DNA from: Cyclina sinensis
Lineage: Eukaryota; Mollusca; Bivalvia; Venerida; Veneridae
Assembly: GCA_012932295.1 (NCBI GenBank)
Contig: JAAONU010000014.1
Coordinates: 34,379,977 to 34,443,976, forward strand
Reading direction: 5' to 3'
Length of the DNA stretch: 64,000 nt
The translations under genes and the position numbers were made by a program. Below the pieces are notes generated by a model, which saw only the letters and a list, made by a program, of their open reading frames with translations, searched no databases and was not told the origin of the DNA. Positions 11,336-23,677 of the stretch are shown here, piece after piece. The first letter of the stretch is position 1. The number at the start of each line of letters is the position of its first letter.

Positions 11336-12297
11336 CTTTCACAATTATGTTTAATGTCGGAGATGCATAATGTAAACAGTGAGCTGAATAATTACGCGTG
11401 ATTTCATTGGTCAATAATATTAACCGCATCTGTCATCAAACTTTGCGATCGGACAATAACCCGAACGTGTTCTAGCTCATATATACAATTTGTTTTTGAT
11501 TTTGATTTAGCGATTTCAGAAACTTATCGTTAATGTTTCTATTCAGATTTATTAATTTCTAAAAACAACACATTTATACATTACTATCTTCTGTAAAACC
11601 TTTAGTGACGTCATACTGTGACGTCATTATACGTTTTCTGATTCTATTTATGAAAACAAGAGCACTTTTACATTGCTTCTTGTTGTTGTGGATTTAAAGT
11701 CACTGAGGGCAGCTGGCCACTGAGTGCAAAAGTAAAAGGTTTACGCTCTGTGTTAGACGAGTAAAAACGATATGAACTGAAATGTAAGTCTGAAAATATT
11801 TTACTTAAGTAATTTGTAGTATGCAATTTACACTGCCACTTCAGAAATGAATTCCCGTCTTTAATAGTTTGTAGACAGAGAGCAATGTGAGAGAAAAAAA
11901 AGTACAGTAAAGCTCATAATAACAGGAAGCATAAGTCCTCTTTAAAGGTTTGATGAAATAGAAGCTCTTCATTGTTATTCAGAACATGAAAAATAAGTTT
12001 AGCTCGTTCATTTTGAACCTCAAGCTGGAATAGGATTAGCTTATGTAGTGAACTCTAGTATTCTATATGGTAGACATTACTCACACAAAATAAAGTAATA
12101 TTTGGATGTCTCTTCATTGGCTTGGATACTGGACAGAATCATGCCTAAGAAACTATTAAAGTTATTGTTGTTTATATTTGTTTGAATTCATGAGTTTCTG
12201 CTGCTGGCTGTGTTTCTTCCGTGTGACCCCTATGGGAGTTTGCGCTGGATAAAATTACAAGAATTTTTTAACTAAACAATGTAGTTCTTATTTAATT
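11336..12297. other. Intergenic DNA, possible promoter with paired CRE sites
   Basis: No gene is supported. The stretch holds two perfect TGACGTCA sites (listed separately). Confidence 0.4.
11606..11626. promoter_or_regulatory. Two perfect CRE-type palindromes, 13 bp apart
   Basis: TGACGTCA occurs at 11606-11613 and again at 11619-11626. This octamer is the consensus for CREB/ATF factors, and the 13-bp start-to-start spacing is slightly more than one helical turn. The pair lies about 270 bp upstream of the minus-strand exon candidate at 11215-11335. Function is inferred from the motif only. Confidence 0.35.
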
Positions 12298-12433
12298 TAG
12301 AGCGCCTTCGTGTAAACTCAGATACGGTCTAATCCCGGATACTTTTAATAAATCGCAGATATTGTTCCTTTCGACTTTAAAAAGTATCTTTAATTCGTCC
12401 AAAAAGTATCCGGAAATACCCGAAGGCGCTCTA
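12298..12433. mobile_element. 136-bp MITE-like element with 13-bp perfect inverted ends
   Basis: The ends are tagagcgccttcg (12298-12310) and its exact complement cgaaggcgctcta (12421-12433). A second, inner inverted pair, ggatactttt and aaaaagtatcc, gives the whole unit hairpin potential. It has no coding capacity. Confidence 0.6.
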
Positions 12434-14488
12434 TTATCAAGACAGACAAATTAATGTAGCCTAACTTAGTTACATGACAAAATACTAGTAACTCAATATA
12501 TTAGTACTGACTAACGTCACAAATATATTTATTTATTTGCCCTGATGATAAATTGAAACCGTGAAGGACGTAGTAAGTTTTTCAACTTGTATGCCAATTA
12601 AAGGGGTTCAAAGGGCGGTTGCGGTGTTGGTGTCAGCTGGAAACAAGTGGAGATTAAAAGAGCAAAATGCGCGATCCAAAGTATTTACAGGGAAAATTAA
12701 CAACATAAATTCAATTGGAATATACATATACATCTGCATCAAGGAAATTATCACGTTGCCAAAAGGCAATTCAACACCTAGAACAAACACTTGATTCCAC
12801 CATGAGGCTTGAACCCCCTCACCGTTTAGCTTTCGTTCCTTTTCTTTGACTTTTGAATATGTCATTTAATTGACCATTTTGAAAGCCCAGGCCTACAGGG
12901 CCTAATAGTATGTTCCTGATTGTTTTCATTCCTATACATATATGCCAAACCGCTGTGAACGCGATCGGTTCTCTAAGAAAATCCCACTTGTATTAAAAGT
13001 AAACATAGGTGAACCTACCTTTAAATTGCAGCAAAATGTGAAACAAGTACAAATGGCGTACTTACAAAAAAGGGAAATAACTACAGCACAGGAATCCACT
13101 TGCAGAAAACCTTCTGTTTACAGTCTTACGTATCTCAACTGATTAATTATGCCAGAAAAAAAAAAACAAAAAAAATTTCTATATGACTGTATTAGGTTTA
13201 AACATATCACACATCATTTACTATTTTCTCGAATAAAACACTAACACACTAAAAAAAAGTTTTCAAGGAATTTCTTTAGTTTTAGATTTTATATCCAAAT
13301 ACTCCCCGCTGGAAAGAATCTTCAGTGCTTATTGCATATACTGATTTTCAAATGAAATAAAAAAAAACTTACTGACTGTCGCTGCTAAAATATTTTGCTT
13401 GCATCTTGGCGCGTCTTTCTAGTGCGACGTAAAGTTGATCGTTATGATTGCACGTTTACTTTATTTTGCCATTTCATTATTCAGAGCAATAAATATTTCT
13501 ACTTTATATTAAGTATTTTTTATATCAGAACGAGAATAGAGCCATTACATATTATTATTACATAAATGGTTTTAAAGCTTCGAGTAAATGACTATATAAT
13601 TTCATCTTTTCTCAGAATTTACCTCTAGGTATGATTTGAATATACGTTATAATCTTTAACTTAAGGAAAAAAATTCTTCATGATATATCATAAAATAAAA
13701 CCCGGTCTATAGCTCAGATGTTTTGAAGTCTAACACGCCATAATGATTTAATATAATGCATCTGAAGTTCAGACCATGTGTTATTATTCTGTGATAAGCA
13801 ACATTAAAATAAAATCTATTTCCAGTCTAACACGATAATTATATATTAAACAATTCTAGGGGACGCTGTCATACTTTACTTTTTTATCACGCATAGAGTG
13901 ACTTGTCTCCCTTTATACTCTTCATAGAAAATGCTAATTTATGAACTGTTCCCACCTGACTAATCTTTCTACTTCATAACTTTTTAATAAATACAATGAT
14001 AACGTGTTTATGTAATTAAATCAACGTTCTCACACAATTCAATTGAAGAAAAAGTAATTTAGAAGTAAACAAATGACTGTATGAAAAAAAGGAGAAAAAA
14101 GTCAATAATGATTTGTGATATCTTGTAAATGTTACACATCGATCAACGTGCATAAACATGACTGCCACTGTAAAACTATTGTGTCAGTTGGAAAAGAGTT
14201 TGATTCTGGTGTTGCAATGCTTCACTGGCGCTATAAAAGCTACGCTCCCTAAGCAGCTATGTGAATACACTACCGTTACTTCACACCGCTGCTTTAATAA
14301 GTCAGAGTAGATTTATGATGTTAACCTATACAATGAACTTTTAAACAACCAATGGAAGTGCAACAATATCCCCGAAACCGAAAAATCTTGAAACCATTTT
14401 TCATTCGTTTAAACGATCATGTGATTCCAAAAATTATAAATAGACAGGTGTTTTCTGACAGTTCATCTACGCATTTACTTGAACATCT
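12434..14488. other. AT-rich intergenic DNA, no gene seen
   Basis: Open frames at 12561-12865 and 12942-13142 lack similarity to known families, splice support and coding-like composition. Short A-runs occur near 13157 and 13360. Confidence 0.4.
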
Positions 14489-14494
14489 GGATAC

Positions 14495-15290
14495 TACGGT
14501 GGCACAGAGGTGACATGCACAACTTTTTTTTAAATTGCACTTCTCTTTTTTTTATCTCGTTCCCACGAGATACTAACTCGAGGGAACTACTTAGTATCTC
14601 GTTCCCACGAGATACTAAGTCGTGGGAACGAGATAAAAAAAGAGAAGTGCAAATCTGAAAAAAGAATCGCATTAAAAAATAAAGAGTTGCGCAGTAAAAA
14701 AAAGAATCGTGTTGTTAAAAAAAAAAACAGCGAATGTAAGCTATGTCGAGGGAACGACTTACTAACTCGTGGGAACGAGTTAGCTATGTCGTGGGAACGA
14801 CTTACTAACTCGTGGGAACGAGTTAGCTATGTCGTGGGAACGAGAAAGCAATATATTGTGCAACACTTTTTTTTCCAAAGCAATACATTTTTTTTTAAAT
14901 TGCACTTTTCTTTTTTTATATCGTACGCACGAGACACTAACTCGAGGGAACGACTTAGTATCTCGTGGGAACGAGATATTAAGTCGTTCCCACGACATAG
15001 CTAACTCGTTCTCACGAGTTAGTAAGTCGTTCCCTCGACATAGCTTACATTCGCTGTTCTGTTTTTTTACAACACGATTCTTTTTTTTACTGCGCAACTC
15101 TTTTTTTCAAATGCGATTCTTTTTTCAGATTTGCACTTCTCTTTTTTTATCTCGTTCCCACGACTTAGTAACTCGTGGGAACGAGATACTAAGTCGTTCC
15201 CTCGAGTAAGTATTTCGTGGGAACGAGATAAAAAAAAAGAGAAGTGCAATTAAAAAAAAAAGTTGTGCATGTCACCTCTGTGCCACCGTA
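14495..15290. mobile_element. 796-bp fold-back element with 6-bp target-site duplication
   Basis: The outermost bases are inverted repeats: tacggtggcacagaggtgac at the left and its exact complement at the right. The homology continues inwards for roughly 370 bp per arm, so the strand can fold almost end to end. GGATAC flanks both sides (14489-14494 and 15291-15296). The interior is built from many copies of tcgtgggaacga and its complement, joined by short ctaac/ttagc/atagct linkers. Each arm also contains its own ~120-bp palindrome bounded by ttgcacttctc and gagaagtgcaa (about 14536-14655 and 15130-15250). Open frames inside it are symmetry by-products. No transposase is present. Confidence 0.85.
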
Positions 15291-15296
15291 GGATAC

Positions 15297-16918
15297 AGCA
15301 ATAATTAAGCGTCTAAAAACAACCATACCATCTTGATTTTAACCTTTTTGATAGTGTTACTGGTTTATTAACGTATACATATTAAATAAAACACTTTGAA
15401 AAGTGAAATACATAAGTAACATGCAGACAGGCATTGTTTGTTTACATTTTGGGTTGTCAAGTGTATGGACGTTTCGTTGTAGGCTAGTCACTGATTGGCT
15501 GAAAAGTAACTGTGGATTTCCCTGTCTAAAAATAAAAAAATATCGTTCTGAAAATTGAATTTTAGCAGAGGAAAGTGAAACATTCGCAGGATAGTACATA
15601 AAAGCCAATAACACCGCGTAATATTTTGATATAATGACTCTACATTTATAATTTCCTCTTTTGCTTTGAGATCGACTGTCACTTTGAGATCAATTTTGAA
15701 CAACCTATAATCATAGATGAAAAAAAAGTGAAATTAAAAACAGTCAGTAATAATTATATCTTGTAAATATCTATACAAAGGTGAACGATCTTCAACCGCA
15801 AGTTTGGATTACTTAACTTTCTTAAGGACAAAGTGTTCTTTCAGTACATTAAGCCTTCTTTACAATCTCAAAATGGCCACCAAATAATCTGATGTCTGTT
15901 TGTCCTGTACGATATAGAATTTGTATCAGCTGCAGTATGAGTAACACGGAAATACCTCACTGATAGAGCGCGTTATTTCATCATTTAGTATAAAAAAGAT
16001 TAGTTTTACTGATTAAATCAGTTACTTAAAATGTAAATCTGTGAAATATTTCATGGGAGGTTCATACAACAGCCAGCAGGTAGTTCACTGGTCTATCGAA
16101 CAAATACCAAACAGCATATCACTTTCAAATTGGTAAATAACCTTACAATCTTGTTAGATTTCTTTGCGAAGTGTAGCCATTTTCTGGAGGAATGAAATGT
16201 AATATTTTGTTTCAATTAACTGGACAGTTCTTATGACAAATTGACAATGGTTATCAAAGGAAATAAACTGTGATTTGATATATTCAATAAAAAAAGAAAG
16301 AAATTTTGTGCAAACATTTATTTCACAAAACAAAAATGAATTTCGATAAAAAAAGGACTTTAGCATTACAATCATCATGGAACATGCATAATTCGAAAAA
16401 AAAGAGTTGTTTAAACACGACTGATTTAAATTACTGCAATGATTTTAAACAGAACCAGTACTACATGTTTGTAATATGGCTATATAGAAATGCTGCTATG
16501 CACCTCATTTCAATGTTTGATTGCCTCAGTCATGCTTGCGTTCCAACATTTTACTTTACAGAAATTTTGAAAATATTTGCTGGTAGATCCCAGACGTAAT
16601 GGGCACGGGTTTTAGTTAACTTCTCTCGGAAGTTTTAGAATAAAGGACTGACGTGCAACAGGTATTAATAAATGTTTGCAGAAACTGATTTTTCGACAAC
16701 AAGATCGCTGTGGAAACACAGTTGATTACATTTTTTCTAGTTAATTCTCAGTTAGTGTAAAACAGCTTTTAAGCAGCTTTAAAATTTCATTTTACGCGAA
16801 TTTTAAAAGTGTTTTTACGTTCCTAGCACCTGTGCGCTACAGAAGAGAAAAATATTAATTTACTTTATCAGAGATTAGTTTCGACTGTAAGAAATCAGAC
16901 ATCGATTCATTTTTAACA
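15297..16918. other. AT-rich intergenic DNA, no gene seen
   Basis: No exon, RNA gene or mobile-element end was recognised. The frames at 15357-15703 and 16154-16599 are Phe/Lys/Asn/Ile-rich and look non-coding. Confidence 0.4.
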
Positions 16919-17972
16919 ATTGCGTAAAATCTTCCAAAAGGAAAGTTAGTAATAATGACTATTGCGTAAAACCTCCCAAAAGGGAAGTTAGTAATTTTAC
17001 AATTGCGTAAAATCTTCCAAAAGGGAAGTAAGTAATAAAGAAAATCGCGTAAAACCTTCCAAAAGGAGAGTTAGTAATAATGACAATTGCGTAAAACCTT
17101 CCAAAAGGGAAGTAAGTAATAATGACAATTGCGTAAAACCTTCCAAAAGGGAAGTTAGTAATAATGACTTCTGCGTAAAACCTTCCAAAAGGGAAGTTAG
17201 TAATAATGACTTCTGCGTAAAACCTTCCAAAAGGGAAGTAAGTAATAATGACAATTGCGTAAAACCTTCCAAAAGGGAAGTTAGTAATAATGACTTCTGC
17301 GTAAAACCTTCCAAAAGGAAAGTTAGTAATTATGACAATTGCGTAAAACCTTCCAAAAGGGAAATTAGTAATGATGACAAGTGTAAAACCTCCCAATAGG
17401 GAAGTTAGTAATATTACAATGCGTAAAACCTTCCAAAAGGGAAGTATGTAATAATGACGATTGTGTTAAACTTCCTAAAGGGAAGTAAGTAATAATGACT
17501 ATTGCGTAAAACCTTCCAAAAGGGAAGTTAGTAATAATGACAATATTTAAAAGGGAAGTTAGAAATAATGACAATTGCGTAAAACCTTCCAGGAGGGAAG
17601 TTAGTTATAATGACAATTGCGTAAAACATTCCAAAAGGGAAGTATGTAATAATGACGATTGTGTTAAACTTCCAAAAGGGAAGTAAGTAATAATGACTAT
17701 TGCGTAAAACCTTCCAAAAGGGAAGTATGTAATAATGACGATTGTGTTAAACTTCCAAAAGGGAAGTAAGTAATAATGACTATTGCGTAAAACCTTCCAA
17801 AAGGGAAGTTAGTAATAATGACAATATTTAAAAGGGAAGTTAGAAATAATGACAATTGCGTAAAACCGTCCAGGAGGGAAGTTAGTTATAATGACAATTG
17901 CGTAAAGCATTCCAAAAGAGAAGTTAGTAATTATGAAAATTGCGTAAAACCTTCTAAAAGGGAAGTTAGAAT
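16919..17972. repeat. 42-bp minisatellite, about 25 copies, with higher-order structure
   Basis: The unit runs tgcgtaaaaccttccaaaag, ggaagttagtaataatgac, plus a 3-base linker, 42 bp in all. Because 42 is a multiple of three, frames stay open through it. On the minus strand it would encode a 14-residue repeat, IVIITNFPFGRFYA. In the right half a set of variant and shortened units repeats as a block: the variants at 17538-17638 recur at 17819-17919, a period of about 281 bp, showing array growth in blocks. Confidence 0.9.
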
Positions 17973-18961
17973 AAAGTTTTCTTTCAGCATGCATTCAGAA
18001 AAAAAACTTTCACCCGTTTTAAGGCTAAACTAGAATATTACATTATAAAATTCTTAACGTAAATACAAAGCACACTAGCAAATCTTCGGTGCCCAATATG
18101 ATTTTTTTTGTAACCGACATATTTCTTATTGAAAAAGACAAGTTTACCTTTTGTTGATCCGCAAGGGAGCATAAAACAGGTGCGCAATGATGTAGTATCC
18201 TACTGTTGATATACTATATAACAAAAATTATTGTTACTGAAGTAAGTAAAAGAAAATAGATTTTAGACATTGGTATGTAATTATAATTCTTGGATTACAA
18301 CTTATTGAATGTTTTGTAAAACCTTTTTTTATTAATTTCAGTGAAAGATATTGCATAAAACGAATATCCGTCTTTCAAAATATTAAATATTGGATAACGT
18401 ACTCTTGAAAATGAGAAGACATATCTTCAAAAAAATAATTCAGATTACCTTTAAATAACAAAAAATAATAACAAATATCTTACCTTTAAATAACAAAAAA
18501 TAAAATATATACAGTGTAAATAGATTCAAGAAATATCTCTGATACCCAGCTGAATTTAAAAAACATTTTTTTATTTATAGAGAAAAGTTAAATCAAGGAA
18601 TATCAAGGGTCAGCTTGGGAACAACAACCCCAGAAACAACACATGGGGAAGGAACATATGTTTTCACTAAATCAGTTGGCTCCTAAGATGTTCAACGCAT
18701 AAAAGAAGCTGCATTTCAAAATATCATAAAAACGTGTTACTAATTATACTGCTAAAAAAATTAGTTGCTAAATATCACTTTTGACATTGATATTCGTTCA
18801 TACTATCACACTACGAAATCAGATTCCTACTAATTATATACCTATATACTGGCCTCATAAGCGTGCAATCAAGTTACTGATATGCCGTGTGCACCTTGCA
18901 CGAAAAACATGTACATAATTTTCTTGCATTATCGTCAAACTTTGTTTGAAATTCGCAAAAC
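17973..18961. other. AT-rich intergenic DNA
   Basis: No gene was seen. A short local duplication (tacctttaaataacaaaaaa) occurs at about 18448 and 18482. Confidence 0.4.
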
Positions 18962-19480
18962 ATGGCAAATCAACATCGTGAAAGTGTGACGAACAGGGGC
19001 ACTGGGCTGTCATGAAGTTCAGGTTGCGCATGTCCGTGGAGTATCCCAGAGGGTTGTCTCAAGGATGTGGAATCGATTTAAAATCACAGGAAATGATTTG
19101 CAACTGCATGCCGGAGGTCGAGACCTTTCAATGACTCAAGTCAAGAACCGATTTATCGTTCTTCAAGCCCGACACTATCGATTCCAAAACTTAAAAACGT
19201 AGCGGAACGACTTCATGAAAGCAACTTGTGTGCGTATTCGAACGCAAACCTTTAAAAACCGGTCACATTTTGTGGAATTGAGGCCACTACGTCCTGTAAT
19301 ACACATCCTATTGAAAAGCAATATATTCAAGAGCGTTTGCAATAGGTGCGAGCTCATGTTATAAAGACAATTAGTGACTGGACTCCAGTTTACTTCACAG
19401 ATGAGTCCAGGTTCTGTGTGGACTTCACGGTTTGGGGAATGCCAAGTGAACGTTTTGCTCAGGTATGCATTGCAGATCAT
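18962..19480 (+). pseudogene. Tc1/mariner-type transposase relic (plus strand)
   Basis: Fragments on the plus strand resemble Tc1-family transposase: a start MANQHRESV, then VSRMWNRFKITGND of the second helix-turn-helix, DRF/NRFIVLQARHYRFQN, RLHESNL, and the first catalytic Asp region DWTPVYFTDESRFCVDF. Frame changes, stops and missing segments separate them, and the rest of the DDE domain (second Asp, final Glu) is absent. No terminal inverted repeat was found. The element is dead. Confidence 0.7.
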
Positions 19481-20199
19481 GACGTTTTCTTTTCTTTCTA
19501 AACCTCGTCAATGAAATTTAAGACGTATATGCACGCCCGTACGCTGGTGATGTAGGTCCAGATTTCATACTGATTGAATACACAAGGCAGAATAAATAAT
19601 TTATCATTTATGTCACCGTGAAACTGTCTTTATAAATAACAATCAAATTCGGATAGTATGTAGTTCGTACATAATTGATCTGTGTCAAAATTTGGACATG
19701 TTTACATTGTCCCATATTTGGTAATGTTTTTATGGAACACTCTATTCCTCGCCTTAAGATTGGACAATTTTGACCTTCAATGACACAGCTGACGCAATTT
19801 TGTTACACAAAATAACTTGCAAGCGTCTATAAAATTCGTACTGTAATTCCTACTGTCATCGGAAGTAAAAAATAACAAAAAAAGTATTCCGAGGAAGACG
19901 TAAAAATGGACCTAGAAAAATACCAATTTTAAACTAAGAATAAAAAGATATTTGTAAAGTTCTTTGCAAACTAAGGAGTTACTAGATACAATAAATGAGT
20001 TTTTATACTTAGGAATATCTGCATTTGATGACATAGTGGGGATTTTAAGAGTAAATATTAACGAAATATATAATTGTTTTGGAATTGTGAATCATATCGC
20101 AGAACTCTGTGATTGGAAGTAACGTAATGGCGACGGTCACGTGACACACAAAATGGCAGCGCCCGTTATCTGTGGAACTTGCATCGTCTTTAGGACGAC
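19481..20199. other. AT-rich DNA between two Tc1 relics
   Basis: Nothing specific was recognised. Parts may be the decayed ends of the flanking transposons. Confidence 0.35.
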
Positions 20200-21066
20200 G
20201 TCTTACACGCTAGTCCAAATTATTCCACATGTGTTCAATGGGATTCAGATCTGGACTTTCGGCTGGCCAATCATTAATGAATGCAATATTATTCGTCCTG
20301 AGGAAATTCACAGTATCTCTTGCTGTATGACTTGTGGCAGTATCCTGTTGAAACAGAGTGATCTTGGCATTATTTTGAAACAGTGGAATGACGTGCCTCG
20401 CAAGAATCTCATCTCGGTAGCACTGGGCATTCAAATTCCCATCGATCACGACGAGAAGTGTACGATAAAAATGCGCAGTGCCTGCCCAGAGCAAGACGGA
20501 ACCTACGCCCCCCAAAAACGATCTCGTTCAAGTACACAACAGTTGGCATAACGTTCATTTCTTCTACGGTATACACGAACCCTGCCATCACTTCAATAAA
20601 TGGAAAATCTCGACTCGTCGGAGAAAATAAAACGCTATTCCATTGTTGCCTTATCCAGAGATGGTGTGTACGTGCCCAATTAACACGATTTACGCGGTGT
20701 CGTCACGCCAATACACAGCCAACGTAAGGACGACGTCGTAGACTACCCTCGCGCAGACGATTGCGTATAGTTTGGACAGATATTCGGTTGTTATGTGTAC
20801 CAGTGGTGTTAGCAGCAGTGGCAGTGGTAGTTTGAAAACGATTGCGTAGGTGTGCTCATGATATAGCGGTCTTGTGCAGGCGTCGTGACGTGCGGACGTC
20901 CACTACGTGGTAAATCTTCCGTATGCCCTATTGCTTGGAAACGTTGCCTAAGGTTTCGAATAGAAAGGCTAGAACTACCAACAGTCCTAGCAACCTTTAT
21001 CGTCGCCATAACAACATTAAGCATTCCAATGGCACGTTGACGTAAATTTGGTGGAATTCTAGGCAT
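20200..21066 (-). pseudogene. Tc1/mariner-type transposase, nearly full length, frameshifted
   Basis: The minus strand starts at ATG 21066 with MPRIPPNLRQRAIGML, followed by IRNLRQRFQAIGHTED and the GRPR-like hinge LPRSGRPHVTTPAQDRY. After frame changes the catalytic domain continues with an SDESRF-type motif (about 20630), VLLWAG near 20490, FQQDTATSHTARDTV (second catalytic Asp) and WPAESPDLNPIEHMWNNLD (final acidic residue) near 20210. All three acidic positions can be traced, but at least two frame changes and a stop disable it. It is a different copy and orientation from the relic at 18962-19480. Confidence 0.8.
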
Positions 21067-22398
21067 ATCAAAAAGGAAGAAAACTTAAAATTCTATTTTT
21101 TTTCAACGTCTTTTTCTTATTAACAACAAAGTCTATAACATCAGACTAAATGTTTGTTGTTGTGTAAAGGGTACAATTGAGTTATAATTGGTTTTATTTG
21201 ACACATAATTGTTCGCCCTAACATTTGTAGGGCAATGGACATTGAAAAATAATATGTGTAGAAATCGGAAGTTTCTTTTATTGTTCAATAAATATTTATC
21301 CAGATGTTTTTATTATTTTTCATGGATTTTGACAACTAAATAACTTTCTCACAAGACAAAGCAGTTACGGTATTAGATTCCTTATACCCTATCTCCACTC
21401 TGAAGAGTATTCAGTTCCATTAATTTGTGTAAAATTGAGACATTTTTACTGAGGGACATGGGTTCAAACCCCACTATAGCCATTTTTTATCTTTCTTTTT
21501 TTTTTGGGGGGGTGGGGGGGGGGGGGGCAGTTTACATTGTTTTAGTTTTACAACAGGAGCTTCTATAGAATTTAAATTAAATTTCTTTTGCTTTAAATAT
21601 ATTTCAATTATAACAAAACTTTCCAACATGATAAATCGATGAAAATTAAGTATCTGTGATTTCAGTAATAAATTTCTCCAAAACTAGAAGGTTAAAATAT
21701 TTGATATTTTCCCTTTTTTTTCAGAATAGTACATGAATAAAAATAGTTGTAGCTAACTTGAAGATTGATGCTAACGTTGATATCATCCCCACATAATGAA
21801 GTTGATAGGGTAAACCCGTGCCAGTTTGTAATCATATTTCGTTTCGTTTTTTTTTTTTCAGCAGTCAGTTGGTCTTCATAATATGAATGATTGTTACACC
21901 AGGTAACAATTGCTATTATGGTCAGACTTAGAAAAACATTGTGTTTCTCTATACCTTATAAACCTATTAAGCTGGGTGAGGTTTGAAGTGAATAGTAGTC
22001 ATTTCTTGAAACTCCCATGGTAAAAGTGTCTTATATGGTCTATATTTGTCTTAGGACAGTATATTTCTTGAAAAAACTCAATTTAATGAGGGCTGACAAA
22101 ATGTTTATTAGTATTCCTATACCTTTACATGTTCTTACCAGTGATTTTGACAGATAGAGAAATATGGAAGACAAGGCATGCCCCCGCTGTTTGAGTTCAA
22201 ATCCATGAACCCGACAGAATTGATGTCGCACTTTATCTTCTTCAATGTTTCTTGTGTTCACTTCGGTATAGCTAGTTTCCACGATATTTAAGTGGATATG
22301 GTGATTTTGGGAACACAATTCAGTTACTCATAACTTTTCATTGTAGAGTTATTTTCAAATTGCACGTTATTCTTACAATATTCTGTTTTATATCATAG
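21067..22398. other. AT-rich DNA upstream of the orphan SAMHD1-like exons
   Basis: No HD-domain exon was found here or further left. A T-run followed by a G-run lies at 21494-21528. The open frame 22040-22318 on the minus strand has no recognisable family. Confidence 0.45.
21494..21528. repeat. T-run followed by G-run
   Basis: About ten T are followed by a near-continuous run of more than twenty G interrupted by one T. This is a strong strand asymmetry with G-quadruplex potential and is likely to be length-variable or error-prone in assembly. Confidence 0.8.
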
Positions 22399-22503
22399 AT
22401 AGTACATTTAGACTACGGGATGGCGGATAGAGATCCAATGGCAAACGCAAGATTCTACACCAAGAAGGAAGATAACAAAGCGATAAAATTAGACAAAAGC
22501 CAG
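22399..22503 (+). CDS. SAMHD1-like paralogue, orphan C-terminal exon 1 of 2
   Basis: The exon is bounded by tatcatag and gttcgt and has 35 codons in phase 0. It reads IVHLDYGMADRDPMA, then NARFYTKKEDN, then AIKLDKSQ. It aligns without gaps to the exon at 48013-48117 of the main gene, with identical length and phase. In human SAMHD1 the equivalent stretch (VINMDYGMQEKNP and onward) belongs to the C-terminal lobe used in oligomer contacts. The frame is intact. No HD-domain exons were found in the 22 kb to its left, whereas the main gene has its preceding exon only 2.3 kb upstream. It is either the 3' end of a gene with an unusually long intron, or an orphan left by a partial duplication; the second is favoured. 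Confidence 0.8.
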
Positions 22504-23539
22504 GTTCGTTTAGGCTTCATGTACTGTTCTACGATAAATTCATTCGGACTATAAAGACATTTTCCTATTTCTGCCAATGAGTTTTTCCTCATTATTTAAT
22601 AGGCAAATATATAAGGTAAAATCGTTGGCATACAGTATTTTACTTCCAACTTCTTATATGTTAATATTATATGGGTTTACACTAAACTGACACTCTACAC
22701 CTAGCAAGAGAACATATGGGCTGTATAATACCTCAGCGACACCAAGTCATGTCATATGATTCAGGTTAAAATAACATCTAACACATTCCACAACAAATAT
22801 CCCTAATATAACCAGACGTTAATGTTTGTTCATATGTTACAAGACTGGAGGGGAAGAGCAGGAACATACTCAAATAAACGGATAGTTTGTCGCTCTCTGA
22901 TCACCTAGAACAATGTATGACTTTTTCTCAAGTACTGGTGATTTAAATGCTATTATTTTCAACAGTTAGTATTTATCTGGTGTGGTTCCGATCTCTCAAC
23001 ATTTGCTAATATCTTGTATATGTACTTCGTAATATCGATCAAGGGCTGAAAAAGTGCCAGTTACACTTGTTAGTGCTCCTATAATGAAAACCCTTTTAGC
23101 TCCCTAAAGCTAACCCCGAAAACGGTACGTTAACTTAAACTAAACAGTTAAAGCTGTCAGAGCTTACCCGGGTAAATAAAAGAGCTAACAGACAATAGAC
23201 ACAACTGAGCTAGCCTTAACAAGCTCTCGTTTTTCTTCAGACTACAGTACATTCTCTCTGAGAAATACAAAGGACTGTGTACTGCACGAAACTCCCTTAA
23301 AACGTAGCGAATGTTCATTCTTGATTTTAAGGTTTTAAAATGCGTTTGAAATGTTCTCCCTCTATCAACAGAAATAGTTGTTTTATCAGCAAGTGCTTAA
23401 ATAAACAGAAATATTTTATGTAAAGACATTTATTTCATTTATGCAGCTCTCGTTGCAGATTTTTTATTTTATCTAAGTTTTTATCTAAAAGCTTTAAATG
23501 TCTATATAACAGTTATCATAATTTCATTTCTACCCATAG
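22504..23539 (+). other. Intron between the two orphan SAMHD1-like exons
   Basis: Bounded by gttcgt and tacccatag. The corresponding intron of the main gene (48118-48791) is shorter and shows little remaining sequence similarity. Confidence 0.6.
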
Positions 23540-23677
23540 GTTTCGTATGTTTTGCCAGAGAATTTTTCCGAACACATCGTGCGAATATATTGCACGCATA
23601 CTGGAAATGGAGAACATTCGATTGTTGTCTCTGAAGTCAAAGAAAATTTTAAGAATTGGTGCGACAACTTGGCAAAG
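23540..23677 (+). CDS. SAMHD1-like paralogue, orphan C-terminal exon 2 of 2
   Basis: The exon lies between tacccatag and gtatta and has 46 codons in phase 0: VSYVLPENFSEHIVRIYC, then a variable segment, then VKENFKNWCDNLAK. It matches the 47-codon exon at 48792-48932 ([18 protein letters not shown] ... [10 protein letters not shown]). Human SAMHD1 has VSQLLPEKFAEQLIRVYC here. No counterpart of the main gene's final exon was found downstream. An acceptor-like ttgtttgcag at 23824-23833 is followed directly by TAA, which would end the protein at once if used. Confidence 0.8.

Noticed and set aside
14687..15249. Several 100-126 residue open frames rich in Ser, Arg, Phe and SHD/GNE motifs
   Set aside because: They lie inside the fold-back element and mirror each other on both strands, as expected from its palindromic motif.
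16959..17396. 145-residue open frame of 14-residue repeats on the minus strand
   Set aside because: It is produced by the 42-bp minisatellite period; several frames are open at once and there is no start, splice or promoter context.
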